Shown here one piece after another: positions 1 to 5,095 of a DNA stretch of 6,171 bases. Source of the DNA: Candidatus Limimorpha equi (GTDB lineage: Bacteria; Bacteroidota; Bacteroidia; Bacteroidales; F082); assembly GCA_018065885.1 (NCBI GenBank), contig JAGHSL010000423.1:1-6171 (forward strand). Direction: 5' to 3'. The notes under the pieces were generated by a model, which made no database searches, was not told where the DNA came from, and was given only the letters and a program-made list of their open reading frames with translations. Positions within the stretch are counted from its first letter, which is position 1. Each line of letters starts with the position of its first letter. A program made the position numbers and the translations under genes.

Positions 1-377
1 ATGGTGACTTTCGGCAGCACGATTTCGAGGATGCCGTTCTCGACTTTGGCCGTAATCTGCTCGCGGTGAATGTCTTCAGGCAGCATGATGGTCTGGCGGA
101 ACTGTTCCACCGAGAACTCGTGGCGCAGGTAGCGTTTTGCTTCGTCCTTGACCTCGTTCTTAGTTTCCTTGGCCATTTCAACAATGAGGTTGCCCTCGGC
201 GTTGATGGAAATCTTCAGGTCGTCTTTGGTGAGACCTGGCACGCTGAACTGAACCTTGTAGTCTTCTTTGCTCTCGATGATGTTCATCTGAGGTGTTGCA
301 TACGAAACGTTGCCCATGTTCATGAGTTCATTGAACAATGTAGGCATGAAATCCTGTGGTCTTCTGGTTACTAACAT
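1..377 (-). CDS. hsp20: Hsp20/alpha-crystallin small heat-shock chaperone (3' end cut off by window edge)
   Basis: The minus strand, read from the ATG at 377 down to the left edge, gives 125 uninterrupted codons beginning MLVTRRPQDFMPTLFNELMN. Small heat-shock proteins are ATP-independent cytoplasmic holdases that keep unfolding proteins soluble as oligomers. The alpha-crystallin domain starts near residue 29 (TPQMNIIESKEDYKVQFSVP) and carries the VPGL turn at 46-49. It continues through YLRHEFSVEQFRQTIMLPED (83-102), which matches the family pattern Y-x-R-x-E-F...LP. Near the edge is AKVENGILEIVLPK (110-123), matching A-x-x-x-NGxLxxxxPK. Family members are usually about 140 residues, so only the last ~15-20, with the I-x-I/V tail, should be missing. 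The start is chosen because it gives the usual short N-terminal arm; the base run before it is A-rich with no Shine-Dalgarno, as is common in Bacteroidota. The gene is divergent from the TonB-domain gene and has its own promoter region (521-608). The name is a family name; the paralogue cannot be fixed. Confidence 0.93.
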   Translation of the reverse strand, partial: MLVTRRPQDFMPTLFNELMNMGNVSYATPQMNIIESKEDYKVQFSVPGLTKDDLKISINAEGNLIVEMAKETKNEVKDEAKRYLRHEFSVEQFRQTIMLPEDIHREQITAKVENGILEIVLPKVT

Positions 378-440
378 GATGTTTGGTTTTTAAATTGTTT
401 AACTGTTTATTTGTTTAGTTGTTTGTCTGATTTGCTTGTG

Positions 441-468
441 CCACTCGTTGAGTTTGTCGAAACGGTGG
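441..468 (-). other. Hairpin in the hsp20 leader, related to the CTTCGACAAGCTCA repeat
   Basis: CCAC (441-444) and CGTT (446-449) pair with AACG (461-464) and GTGG (465-468), giving an 8-bp stem with one bulged T and an 11-base loop. It lies about 64-91 bases upstream of the hsp20 start, inside the predicted leader. The minus-strand sequence TTCGACAAACTCA (449-461) differs by one base from TTCGACAAGCTCA at 3898-3910, so this may be a remnant of the dispersed repeat described at 3852-3996. Any effect on hsp20 mRNA is unknown. Confidence 0.4.
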
Positions 469-520
469 TTCTTTTTCCGCTTTTTCATTCGGACGATTGG
501 CAATAGTCAAATCTTAGGCC

Positions 521-550
521 AAAACATAAAACGCCATATTTTTGTTCAAA
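521..550 (-). promoter_or_regulatory. Predicted hsp20 promoter, Bacteroidota type
   Basis: On the minus strand TTTG (547-550) is followed after 18 bases by TATGTTTT (521-528). The Bacteroidota housekeeping consensus is TTTG near -33 and TAnnTTTG near -7, spaced about 19-21. The -7 box matches 7 of 8 positions and the spacing is slightly short. Transcription would begin near 513-515, giving a leader of about 135 bases. This is the best candidate in the region, but it is predicted from pattern only. Confidence 0.4.
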
Positions 551-554
551 CAAA

Positions 555-608
555 TGACAAAATGACAACAAATATTCTATTTTATATATTCAACATGACA
601 AAATGACA
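555..608 (-). promoter_or_regulatory. Two TGACA-N3-TGACA direct-repeat motifs upstream of the hsp20 promoter
   Basis: The 13-mer TGACAAAATGACA occurs exactly twice, at 555-567 and 596-608, with starts 41 bp apart (about four helical turns, so the same DNA face). Read toward hsp20 the motif is TGTCATTTTGTCA. The nearer copy ends 4 bp upstream of the predicted -33 box, the usual place for an activator. A duplicated, helically phased 13-mer next to a stress chaperone suggests a binding site for a heat or stress regulator. The regulator is unknown and not encoded in the window. Confidence 0.5.
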
Positions 609-927
609 GAAATATAAGTAAGTAAAAGACAGTTTTTCTTAAAAGACATGAGTGGCTTCTTGAAAAGACAACCATTCAGGCAACTCTATACTTTCAGAGC
701 CAAACAGCAAAAGTCGTTATTTAGTAAATAACTGAAACACAAACAAATACAGAACATGCTAAACATTCAAATTACTGCAATCAACCATTTTTCTCATTAT
801 GATTCTAATTCTCAACCATTTACATTTCCATTTTACTATTTTTCAGGTCAAACGATATATTATTGCCTTTTTTATTATTTTAGCACATTAATAAAATGTG
901 TATAAGTTACAATTTAACATTCTAATT
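609..927. other. Divergent intergenic region; no gene seen
   Basis: This A/T-rich spacer has no convincing coding frame. It contains three copies of AAAAGACA (624-631, 641-648, 663-670), a perfect 7-bp A/T inverted repeat with loop AGT (716-732), and a hairpin CACATT-AATAA-AATGTG (884-900) shortly before the TonB-domain gene. The last hairpin overlaps a possible upstream ATG at 898, another reason to prefer the ATG at 928. A partial -7 match, TATTTTTC (837-844), lacks a good -33 partner, so no promoter is called for the plus-strand gene. Confidence 0.4.
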
Positions 928-1716
928 ATGAATACATTAAAAAGAATCAAAGTGCTTGTGGCAATCGTTTGCCTTTTCTTTATAAGTCAAGTGAAGGCGC
1001 AAAACACGTTCCCTGAACCTATATCGGGCAATGAGTTGACCAAGGATTTCATTTCGGCAAACCTCGTTTATCCTGAAAACGAACTTTCCAATAAAGCCAA
1101 CGGAAAGGTCGTTGTCACCCTGCACATCGACAAAAACGGCAAAGGCAGCAATTACCAGATAAAGTCATCGTTTAGCGAAGCCGCTTCACCTATTGCACTC
1201 GATTTGGTAAAGAAAATAATTTGGAAACCTGCAACTTACATTGCCATGCCTGTTGAATCGGACTTTGAATATGAAATAGATTTCAACGCGAAAAGTTACA
1301 ACCGCTATTGGAAAAAACATGAGCGCGTTGCCATTCCTTTGGCTTTGGAAGCCGACGACAGTTATGAAATCTTTGAGAACAAGCAACTTGAGGAATATGC
1401 CCAGCCTTATTTCGCCGATGGCAGCAGCATGGGTCAGTACATATATGGCAACTTGCAATTTCCCGCAGAGGCTCAGGAAAGGGAAATCCAAGGCACGGTG
1501 AGGTTGAGTTTCGTGGTAGAAACCAACGGCAACGTTTCAAACACCGTCATCGTCAATTCGGTTGGCGGAGGTTGCGATAATGAAGCCATTCGTCTGATTC
1601 AAGGAACACATTGGATTCCAGGCATTAAGGATGGAAAATATGTGAGAACCTACAACATGCAGGACATCACCTTCCGCATCGGGCAGAGAAACTATCAGGA
1701 CGGGAACAGCTATTGA
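928..1716 (+). CDS. Secreted protein with two TonB C-terminal domains
   Basis: The 262-residue product begins with a signal peptide: basic MNTLKRIK, a hydrophobic core at about 9-20, and a likely cut after VKA (22-24) before QNTFPE. Two copies of a TonB C-terminal-like fold follow. The first (about 40-119) has NLVYP (45-49), GKVVVTLHIDKNG (59-71) and IIWKPA (97-102). The second (about 168-251) has NLQFPAEAQ (175-183), GTVRLSFVVETNG (189-201), a G-rich turn with DNEAIRL (217-223) and HWIPG (228-232). In TonB this domain contacts outer-membrane receptors from a membrane-anchored stalk. Here there is neither a proline-rich stalk nor an anchor beyond the signal peptide, so a free periplasmic or surface role is more likely than energy transduction. 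A start at 898 would add 10 residues before the signal peptide and is less likely. It is divergent from hsp20, and a heptamer-repeat tract begins just after its stop. The true substrate or partner is unknown. Confidence 0.85.
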   Translation: MNTLKRIKVLVAIVCLFFISQVKAQNTFPEPISGNELTKDFISANLVYPENELSNKANGKVVVTLHIDKNGKGSNYQIKSSFSEAASPIALDLVKKIIWKPATYIAMPVESDFEYEIDFNAKSYNRYWKKHERVAIPLALEADDSYEIFENKQLEEYAQPYFADGSSMGQYIYGNLQFPAEAQEREIQGTVRLSFVVETNGNVSNTVIVNSVGGGCDNEAIRLIQGTHWIPGIKDGKYVRTYNMQDITFRIGQRNYQDGNSY

Positions 1717-1724
1717 AGTGAAAA

Positions 1725-1882
1725 GTGGAAAGTTGAAAGTTGAAAAAGTTAGGAGTTAGGAATTAGGAGTTAGGAGTATTTTGTTTCGTGAGTTAGTTGA
1801 GAAAGTTAGTTGGTTTTCGGTTATCAGTTATCAGTTTTCAGTTATCAGTTTTCAGTTATCGGTTATTGGTTTTCAGTTTTTC
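1725..1882. repeat. Heptamer short tandem repeats (GTTGAAA, GTTAGGA, GTTWTCA)
   Basis: Just after the stop codon three 7-bp arrays follow each other. GTKGAAA occurs three times (1725-1745). GTTAGGA occurs four times (1748-1775, one unit ATTAGGA). Ten units of GTTWTCA type run from 1813 to 1882 (GTTTTCG, GTTATCA, GTTATCA, GTTTTCA and so on). All units start with GTT or a close variant, so the sub-arrays look like drifted versions of one 7-bp theme. A similar GTTAGGA array follows rsmG (4864-4912). Heptameric short tandem repeats are known from cyanobacterial spacers (STRR sequences); no relationship is claimed. An open frame through this tract (1781-1981) only translates the repeat. Confidence 0.85.
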
Positions 1883-1934
1883 AAAATTTCAAAATCAATC
1901 AAATCTTGCAATCCCGAAGTCTTGCGGTCTCGTA

Positions 1935-2014
1935 ATTCCAAAAGTCCAAATGTCAAACAGTCTAAATGTCAAATAGTCTAAATGTCAAATAGTCAAATAG
2001 TCCAAATGTCAAAT
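1935..2014. repeat. Octamer-periodic tract upstream of the DUF3078 gene
   Basis: Ten back-to-back 8-bp units fit the pattern (A/T)(G/T)TCnAAA or a close variant: ATTCCAAA, AGTCCAAA, TGTCAAAC, AGTCTAAA, TGTCAAAT, AGTCTAAA, TGTCAAAT, AGTCAAAT, AGTCCAAA, TGTCAAAT. Weaker units continue on both sides: TCTTGCAA, TCCCGAAG, TCTTGCGG and TCTCGTAA from 1904, and CTTTAAAT after 2014. The core ends 45 bp before the ATG at 2060. Comparable tracts lie before the starts at 3089 and 5202. Confidence 0.85.
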
Positions 2015-2059
2015 CTTTAAATCTTGAATATTAAATCTTTAAATCAATATCTTACACAC

Positions 2060-3001
2060 ATGAAAAAAGTAATTTTCACCCTCATGATGGCCGCATTGGT
2101 TTCGGCCTCATTCGCGCAGGAAAGCGCAAAAACAAAAACGTGGACAACCAAAGGCACCGTTGGACTGAACATCTCCCAGAGTTCATTCACCAACTGGGCG
2201 GCTGGCGGTCAGAATTCCTTGAACTGGATTGGAACTCTTGATTATCAGGCGAACTATGCCAAGGACAATTTCAAATGGGATAACACCTTGAGCACATCAC
2301 TTGGCTACAGCTATTTCAATTTCAAGGACAAGCCAATCAAGACCGACGACAAAATCGAACTCACTTCACTGGCCGGTTTGAAGGCAACCGAAAAGCTGAA
2401 CTACAGTTTGGAACTGGCATACCGCTCACAATTCGCCAACGGTTTTGACTACGAAGTGGATTCCACACACCGCATTTCAAAATTCCTCGCTCCTGGTTAC
2501 ATCACCTTGGGCGTCGGTGTCGAATGGGTCCCGAACAAGTATTTTTCCGTAAACTTCGCCCCTGTCACAGGCCGTGTCACCATTGTAAACGACTCCTTGT
2601 TAGCTCAAATTGGTGCTTTTGGTGTGAAAGCCGGTTATTTCAATCCTAACGACAGCACCGAATGGATTCCCGGCAAACACGCACGCTATGAATTCGGTGC
2701 CCGACTCGTTGCAAAGCTCGACGTGCCGATTGCCGAAAACATCAGCTTCAACTCAAAGCTGGAACTCTTCTCCAATTACCTCGACCATCCTTTGAGAATT
2801 GATGTCGACTGGCAGAACCAGCTCCTGCTGAAAATCAATTCATGGCTCAATTGCAGCATCGCGACCCACTTGATTTACGACTACGACGTTCCTTTCTACA
2901 ACATCGACCCAGCCACGGGGTTGTCATCAACCACACCTATCGAAGGCTCGAAAGTGCAGTTTAAGGAAGTGCTGAGTCTTGGCGTCATGTTTAACATCTA
3001 A
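2060..3001 (+). CDS. DUF3078 family outer-membrane beta-barrel protein
   Basis: The 313-residue product starts with a signal peptide (MKKVIFTLMMAALVSASFA, probable cut before Q20). The mature N-terminus carries SQSSFTNWAAGGQNS (39-53), the conserved opening of Bacteroidota DUF3078 proteins. The rest alternates hydrophobic and polar residues with many aromatics (for example DNTLSTSLGYSYFNF, LAPGYITLGVGVEW, YEFGARLVAKLDVP), as in the strands of an outer-membrane barrel. It ends with a strand-like LSLGVMFNI. The family has no established function; an envelope or porin-like role is inferred. The ATG at 2060 is chosen because it directly opens the signal peptide; a TTG at 2024 would add 12 residues made of the repeat-rich leader. 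There is no Shine-Dalgarno. An octamer tract precedes it, and the phosphoesterase follows after 87 bp. Confidence 0.88.
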   Translation: MKKVIFTLMMAALVSASFAQESAKTKTWTTKGTVGLNISQSSFTNWAAGGQNSLNWIGTLDYQANYAKDNFKWDNTLSTSLGYSYFNFKDKPIKTDDKIELTSLAGLKATEKLNYSLELAYRSQFANGFDYEVDSTHRISKFLAPGYITLGVGVEWVPNKYFSVNFAPVTGRVTIVNDSLLAQIGAFGVKAGYFNPNDSTEWIPGKHARYEFGARLVAKLDVPIAENISFNSKLELFSNYLDHPLRIDVDWQNQLLLKINSWLNCSIATHLIYDYDVPFYNIDPATGLSSTTPIEGSKVQFKEVLSLGVMFNI

Positions 3002-3008
3002 TTGAAAA

Positions 3009-3087
3009 CGAGGTTTCGAGGTCACGAGACCGCGAGACTAAAAATCTCGTACACCCATGACCTCGTGACCTCATAATTCCATTTTCC
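3009..3087. repeat. Octamer-periodic spacer with an 11-bp inverted repeat
   Basis: The 87-bp gap between the DUF3078 and phosphoesterase genes is almost all 8-bp units. Four CGAG-type units run 3009-3040 (CGAGGTTT, CGAGGTCA, CGAGACCG, CGAGACTA). CATGACCT, CGTGACCT, CATAATTC and CATTTTCC run 3056-3087, in phase with CATGAAAA at 3088, which contains the next start codon. The two halves pair: GAGGTCACGAG (3018-3028) is the exact reverse complement of 3062-3072, and CGAGA (3033-3037) pairs with TCTCG (3045-3049). The nested hairpin lacks a T run, so an intrinsic terminator is not claimed, though it could affect read-through or mRNA stability. Confidence 0.75.
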
Positions 3088-3088
3088 C

Positions 3089-3592
3089 ATGAAAAAAATC
3101 GGCATCATTTCCGACACGCATTGCACGGTCATTCCGCAAGTATTCAGTTTTTTCAAGGATGTTGATGAAATCTGGCACGCCGGCGACATAGGCAACATCG
3201 AAACCGCCGAACAGTTGGCCGCTTTCAAGCCTTTACGCGCCGTTTACGGCAATTGCGACGACCATGTGGTCAGGATGCAATATCCTGAAGACCAATTCTT
3301 TCACATTGAAGACATTGATGTATACATGACCCACATCGGCGGCTATCCCGGAAAATACATGCCTGAGATACGATACATTTTAAATGAGAAAAAACCGAAT
3401 CTTTACATTTGCGGGCATTCACATATATTAAAGGTGATGAATGACCCCAAACTGAATCTGCTCCACATCAATCCGGGGGCAGCCGGTCAAACAGGCTTCC
3501 ACAATAAAATCACGATGATACGTCTGGTCATTGATGGAAAAACATTCAAGGATTTGGAAATCTTCGAGTTAGACAGAAACCGTTCTTTTTAA
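3089..3592 (+). CDS. YfcE/MJ0936-type metallophosphoesterase
   Basis: This 167-residue protein has every metal-site motif of the calcineurin-like phosphodiesterase family in order. They are SDTH (8-11, ligands D9 and H11), HAGD (30-33, bridging D33), GNCDD (54-58, ligand N55), THIGG (81-85, H82) and CGHSH (108-112, H110 and H112). The length and the GNCD and GHSH variants fit the small YfcE/MJ0936 branch, cytoplasmic Mn- or Ni-dependent phosphodiesterases active on model substrates such as bis-p-nitrophenyl phosphate; natural substrates are unknown for most members. No signal peptide is present, in contrast to the gene upstream. The ATG at 3089 opens directly on beta-strand 1 (MKKIGIISD), so it is the natural start. 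It lies 87 bp after the DUF3078 stop and could be co-transcribed. No Shine-Dalgarno is visible. Confidence 0.92.
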   Translation: MKKIGIISDTHCTVIPQVFSFFKDVDEIWHAGDIGNIETAEQLAAFKPLRAVYGNCDDHVVRMQYPEDQFFHIEDIDVYMTHIGGYPGKYMPEIRYILNEKKPNLYICGHSHILKVMNDPKLNLLHINPGAAGQTGFHNKITMIRLVIDGKTFKDLEIFELDRNRSF

Positions 3593-3629
3593 ATCTGGAA
3601 TTTTACTTTAAGTAGGTGAGCAAAATTAA

Positions 3630-3851
3630 GGCAATTATATACTTTTTGACCCGCTCGACCTCGATGAGGTCGCACCTCTGTTACCCTATACGAGCGTAGC
3701 GAGTGTAGGGCAGCGAAGTCCATCATATCTATGGGTTATGCGCAAGCCCCACACTACGTATGGGGTAACAGAAATCGCATCTCTCCGAGATGCTGCCCGA
3801 CAATTGACAAGGCTTTGGCAATCAACATAGTTCAAAAAGTATATAGTTGCC
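3630..3851. mobile_element. MITE-like element: 20-bp terminal inverted repeats with 8-bp flanking duplication
   Basis: GGCAATTATATACTTTTTGA (3630-3649) is the reverse complement of 3832-3851 except at one position. Directly outside both ends lies AAAATTAA (3622-3629 and 3852-3859), a non-palindromic direct repeat that looks like a target-site duplication. The 222-bp interior has no gene but is highly folded. It has hairpin CGACCTC-GAT-GAGGTCG (3656-3672), a long-range 10-bp stem TCTGTTACCC (3677-3686) with GGGTAACAGA (3763-3772), inner stems CCCTATAC/GTGTAGGG (3684-3691, 3703-3710) and CCCCA/TGGGG (3747-3765), and hairpin GCATCTC-TCC-GAGATGC (3777-3793). An 8-bp A/T-rich duplication and ends starting GG resemble those of IS1595- or ISL3-type elements; this parentage is inference. 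No transposase is present, so movement would need one supplied elsewhere. Confidence 0.65.
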
Positions 3852-3996
3852 AAAATTAATCTACATAAAAAAATACAATGCTTCGACCCTTCGATGCTTC
3901 GACAAGCTCAGGGAGCGAGGCTCAGCAAGCTGTTTTTCAGCTCATTGAGCTGGGTGCCGAGTTGGTCGAAGTAGTCGAAATGAGTAGATTTAATTT
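3852..3996. repeat. Second inverted-repeat element containing CTTCGACAAGCTCAG
   Basis: AAAATTAATCTAC (3852-3864) is mirrored by GTAGATTTAATTT (3984-3996) with one extra T. Inside, CTTCGACC (3881-3888) pairs with GGTCGAAG (3964-3971), CTTCGACAAGCTCAG begins at 3897-3898, and CAGCTCA-T-TGAGCTG (3938-3952) is a perfect 7-bp hairpin. The CTTCGACAAGCTCA type of sequence is common as an intergenic repeat in many bacterial genomes. The left arm shares AAAATTAA with the neighbouring MITE-like element, so the two abut or are nested. Confidence 0.6.
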
Positions 3997-4168
3997 ATAG
4001 TTTATTTCAGACCACCTAATATTATTCCCGAACCATACGGCAGAGTTTTCTCATGCCTTTCGATGCTTTTTCACAGAACTATTTGTTTTTAAGCTGTCTC
4101 AAACGAATGGCTGTTTGCAATTGCTGTTTCGGTCATTTTTAGCTGCCAATCAAATTCCCACAAATTTC
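3997..4168. other. Spacer upstream of rsmG; nothing convincing seen
   Basis: This is low-complexity, T-rich sequence. The open frame that reaches back to a TTG at 4115 reads into rsmG but has no homologous N-terminal character and is not accepted. No terminator, RNA gene or clear repeat was found. Confidence 0.4.
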
Positions 4169-4201
4169 TTTTCGACCCAACCATATTTTTTCCTATTTTT
4201 G
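4169..4201 (+). promoter_or_regulatory. Predicted rsmG promoter, Bacteroidota type
   Basis: TATTTTTG (4194-4201) is a perfect match to the -7 consensus TAnnTTTG. A T-rich -33 partner (TTTT 4169-4172, or TTTC 4170-4173) sits 20-21 bases upstream, matching 3 of 4 positions. Transcription would start near 4207-4209, leaving a leader of only about 12 bases before the ATG at 4220. This supports 4220 over the upstream TTG. Confidence 0.55.
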
Positions 4202-4219
4202 GCAGTTTATTATACCCGT

Positions 4220-4846
4220 ATGGACACAACAAGAATATTCAAATATTTCCCCGAACTGAGCGAACAGCAAAAGGCGCAGTTCAACCAGTTGAAAGACTTG
4301 TATTTAGACTGGAACAGCAAAATCAATGTCATTTCCAGAAAGGACATGGATCACTTCTACGAGCACCATGTTTTGCATTGCCTCGCCATTGCAAAATACA
4401 TGGAACTGCTCCCTGGCATGAAAATCATGGATTTAGGTACGGGCGGCGGTTTCCCTGGCATCCCGTTGGCCATCATGTTTCCGCAGACCGAATTCTATCT
4501 GATTGACGGCACAGGAAAGAAAATCACCGTGGTCAATGCCGTGAAAGAAGCCATCGGCTTGCAAAACGTTGTGGCAGAGCACAAACGCGCCGAAGAAGTG
4601 AAAGAGAAATTCGATTTCATCACCGGACGTGCCGTCATGACCTTGCCCGAAATCGTCAACCTGGCGGGCAACAAGTTGAGAATCAGAGGTGACATTGAGG
4701 CTGGCGGCATCCTTTACCTGAAAGGCGGCGACTTGACGGCGGAATTCAATGCCCTCTCAAAATATTGGAAACACAAGAAAGTGGCCGTCAGCAAATGGTT
4801 TAGGGAGGAATATTTTGAGGAGAAATATGTGGTACACCTTTATTAA
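4220..4846 (+). CDS. rsmG: 16S rRNA (guanine-527-N7)-methyltransferase RsmG/GidB
   Basis: The product is a cytoplasmic S-adenosylmethionine-dependent enzyme that methylates N7 of G527 (E. coli numbering) in 16S rRNA; in several bacteria its loss gives low-level streptomycin resistance. The 208-residue length is normal. Family signatures are WNSKINVISRKD (31-42) and HHVLHCLAIA (49-58). The SAM-binding motif I DLGTGGGFPGIPLAI (71-85), LIDGTGKK (94-101) and FDFITGRAV (131-139) follow. Many family members have LxDSxxKK and SRA where this one has LIDGTGKK and GRA, a mild serine-to-glycine change at both sites. The start at 4220 is chosen because MDTTRIFKYFPEL is the typical N-terminus and a promoter lies just upstream; the longer frame from 4115 adds 35 unrelated residues. 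No Shine-Dalgarno is visible. The gene stands alone, between the repeat elements at 3630-3996 and a heptamer tract. Confidence 0.95.
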   Translation: MDTTRIFKYFPELSEQQKAQFNQLKDLYLDWNSKINVISRKDMDHFYEHHVLHCLAIAKYMELLPGMKIMDLGTGGGFPGIPLAIMFPQTEFYLIDGTGKKITVVNAVKEAIGLQNVVAEHKRAEEVKEKFDFITGRAVMTLPEIVNLAGNKLRIRGDIEAGGILYLKGGDLTAEFNALSKYWKHKKVAVSKWFREEYFEEKYVVHLY

Positions 4847-4863
4847 ATGGAAAGTTTTAATGT

Positions 4864-4912
4864 GTTAGGAGTTAGGAGTGAGGAGTGAGGAGTGAGAAGT
4901 GAGGAGTTAGGA
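4864..4912. repeat. Heptamer tandem repeat GTTAGGA/GTGAGGA after rsmG
   Basis: Seven contiguous 7-bp units are seen: GTTAGGA, GTTAGGA, GTGAGGA, GTGAGGA, GTGAGAA, GTGAGGA, GTTAGGA. The array starts 17 bp after the rsmG stop codon and shares the GTTAGGA unit with 1748-1775, also just after a stop codon. A purine-rich stretch with AGGAGG follows, but no real gene starts there. Confidence 0.9.
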
Positions 4913-4952
4913 GGAAAAAAGAAAAGAGGAAGGATGTTTTTGGACACGCATA

Positions 4953-5021
4953 CGCCCTGAAAGGGCAACTTAAAAAGAGCAAAGGGCAAAATGAGCTTGC
5001 GAATGACACCCTTTGCGAATG
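4953..5021. repeat. Small hairpin cluster with a 9-bp direct repeat
   Basis: GCCCT-GAA-AGGGC (4954-4966) is a perfect 5-bp hairpin. GCAAAGGG (4979-4986) pairs with CCCTTTGC (5009-5016) across 22 bases. TTGCGAATG is repeated at 4997-5005 and 5013-5021. The GCCCTGAAAGGGC type of hairpin resembles dispersed spacer repeats in other Bacteroidota. No T run follows closely, so it is not called a terminator of rsmG, though partial termination is possible. Confidence 0.45.
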
Positions 5022-5030
5022 TAAAAACGG

Positions 5031-5088
5031 TTCAAAACCTCAAAAGTTTCAAAATGTCTAATTGTCTGAAAATCTACATAATCAAATA
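5031..5088. repeat. Degenerate 8-9 bp periodic tract
   Basis: Units starting TC recur every 8-9 bases: TCAAAACC, TCAAAAGTT, TCAAAATG, TCTAATTG, TCTGAAAA, TCTACATAA, TCAAATAG. It resembles the octamer tract at 5136-5200 and is separated from it by the dRS3-like double hairpin, as if one longer tract had been interrupted. Confidence 0.6.
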
Positions 5089-5095
5089 GAATGAG

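Noticed and set aside
66..374. Plus-strand open frame of 102 codons
   Set aside because: It is antisense to a clear Hsp20 gene whose residues match the family along its length.
378..547. RNA thermometer in the hsp20 leader
   Set aside because: No stem was found that covers the start codon or a ribosome-binding site; the only clear hairpin is more than 60 bases away.
898..927. Upstream ATG for the TonB-domain gene
   Set aside because: It adds 10 residues before a well-formed signal peptide and overlaps a small hairpin; the ATG at 928 opens the signal peptide directly.
1781..1981. Open frame of 66 codons
   Set aside because: Its product (SVISYQFSVISFQLSVIGFQ) is a translation of the heptamer and octamer repeats with no independent coding signal.
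1725..2014. Possible CRISPR array
   Set aside because: The repeats are 7 or 8 bp and contiguous, with no unique spacers of 30-40 bp and no cas genes.
2024..2059. TTG start giving a longer DUF3078 protein
   Set aside because: The extra 12 residues come from the repeat-rich leader and would bury the signal peptide.
3918..3994. Minus-strand short peptide reading DYFDQLGTQLNELKNSLL
   Set aside because: It looks protein-like but has no start codon, ends at a stop within the CTTCGAC repeat, and is explained by the palindromic element.
4115..4219. TTG start giving a longer RsmG
   Set aside because: The added 35 residues are unlike the family and overlap the predicted promoter at 4169-4201.
4907..4960. 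AGGAGG followed by a short frame from the ATG at 4934
   Set aside because: The frame ends after eight codons, and the AGGAGG is part of the purine-rich heptamer array rather than a ribosome site.
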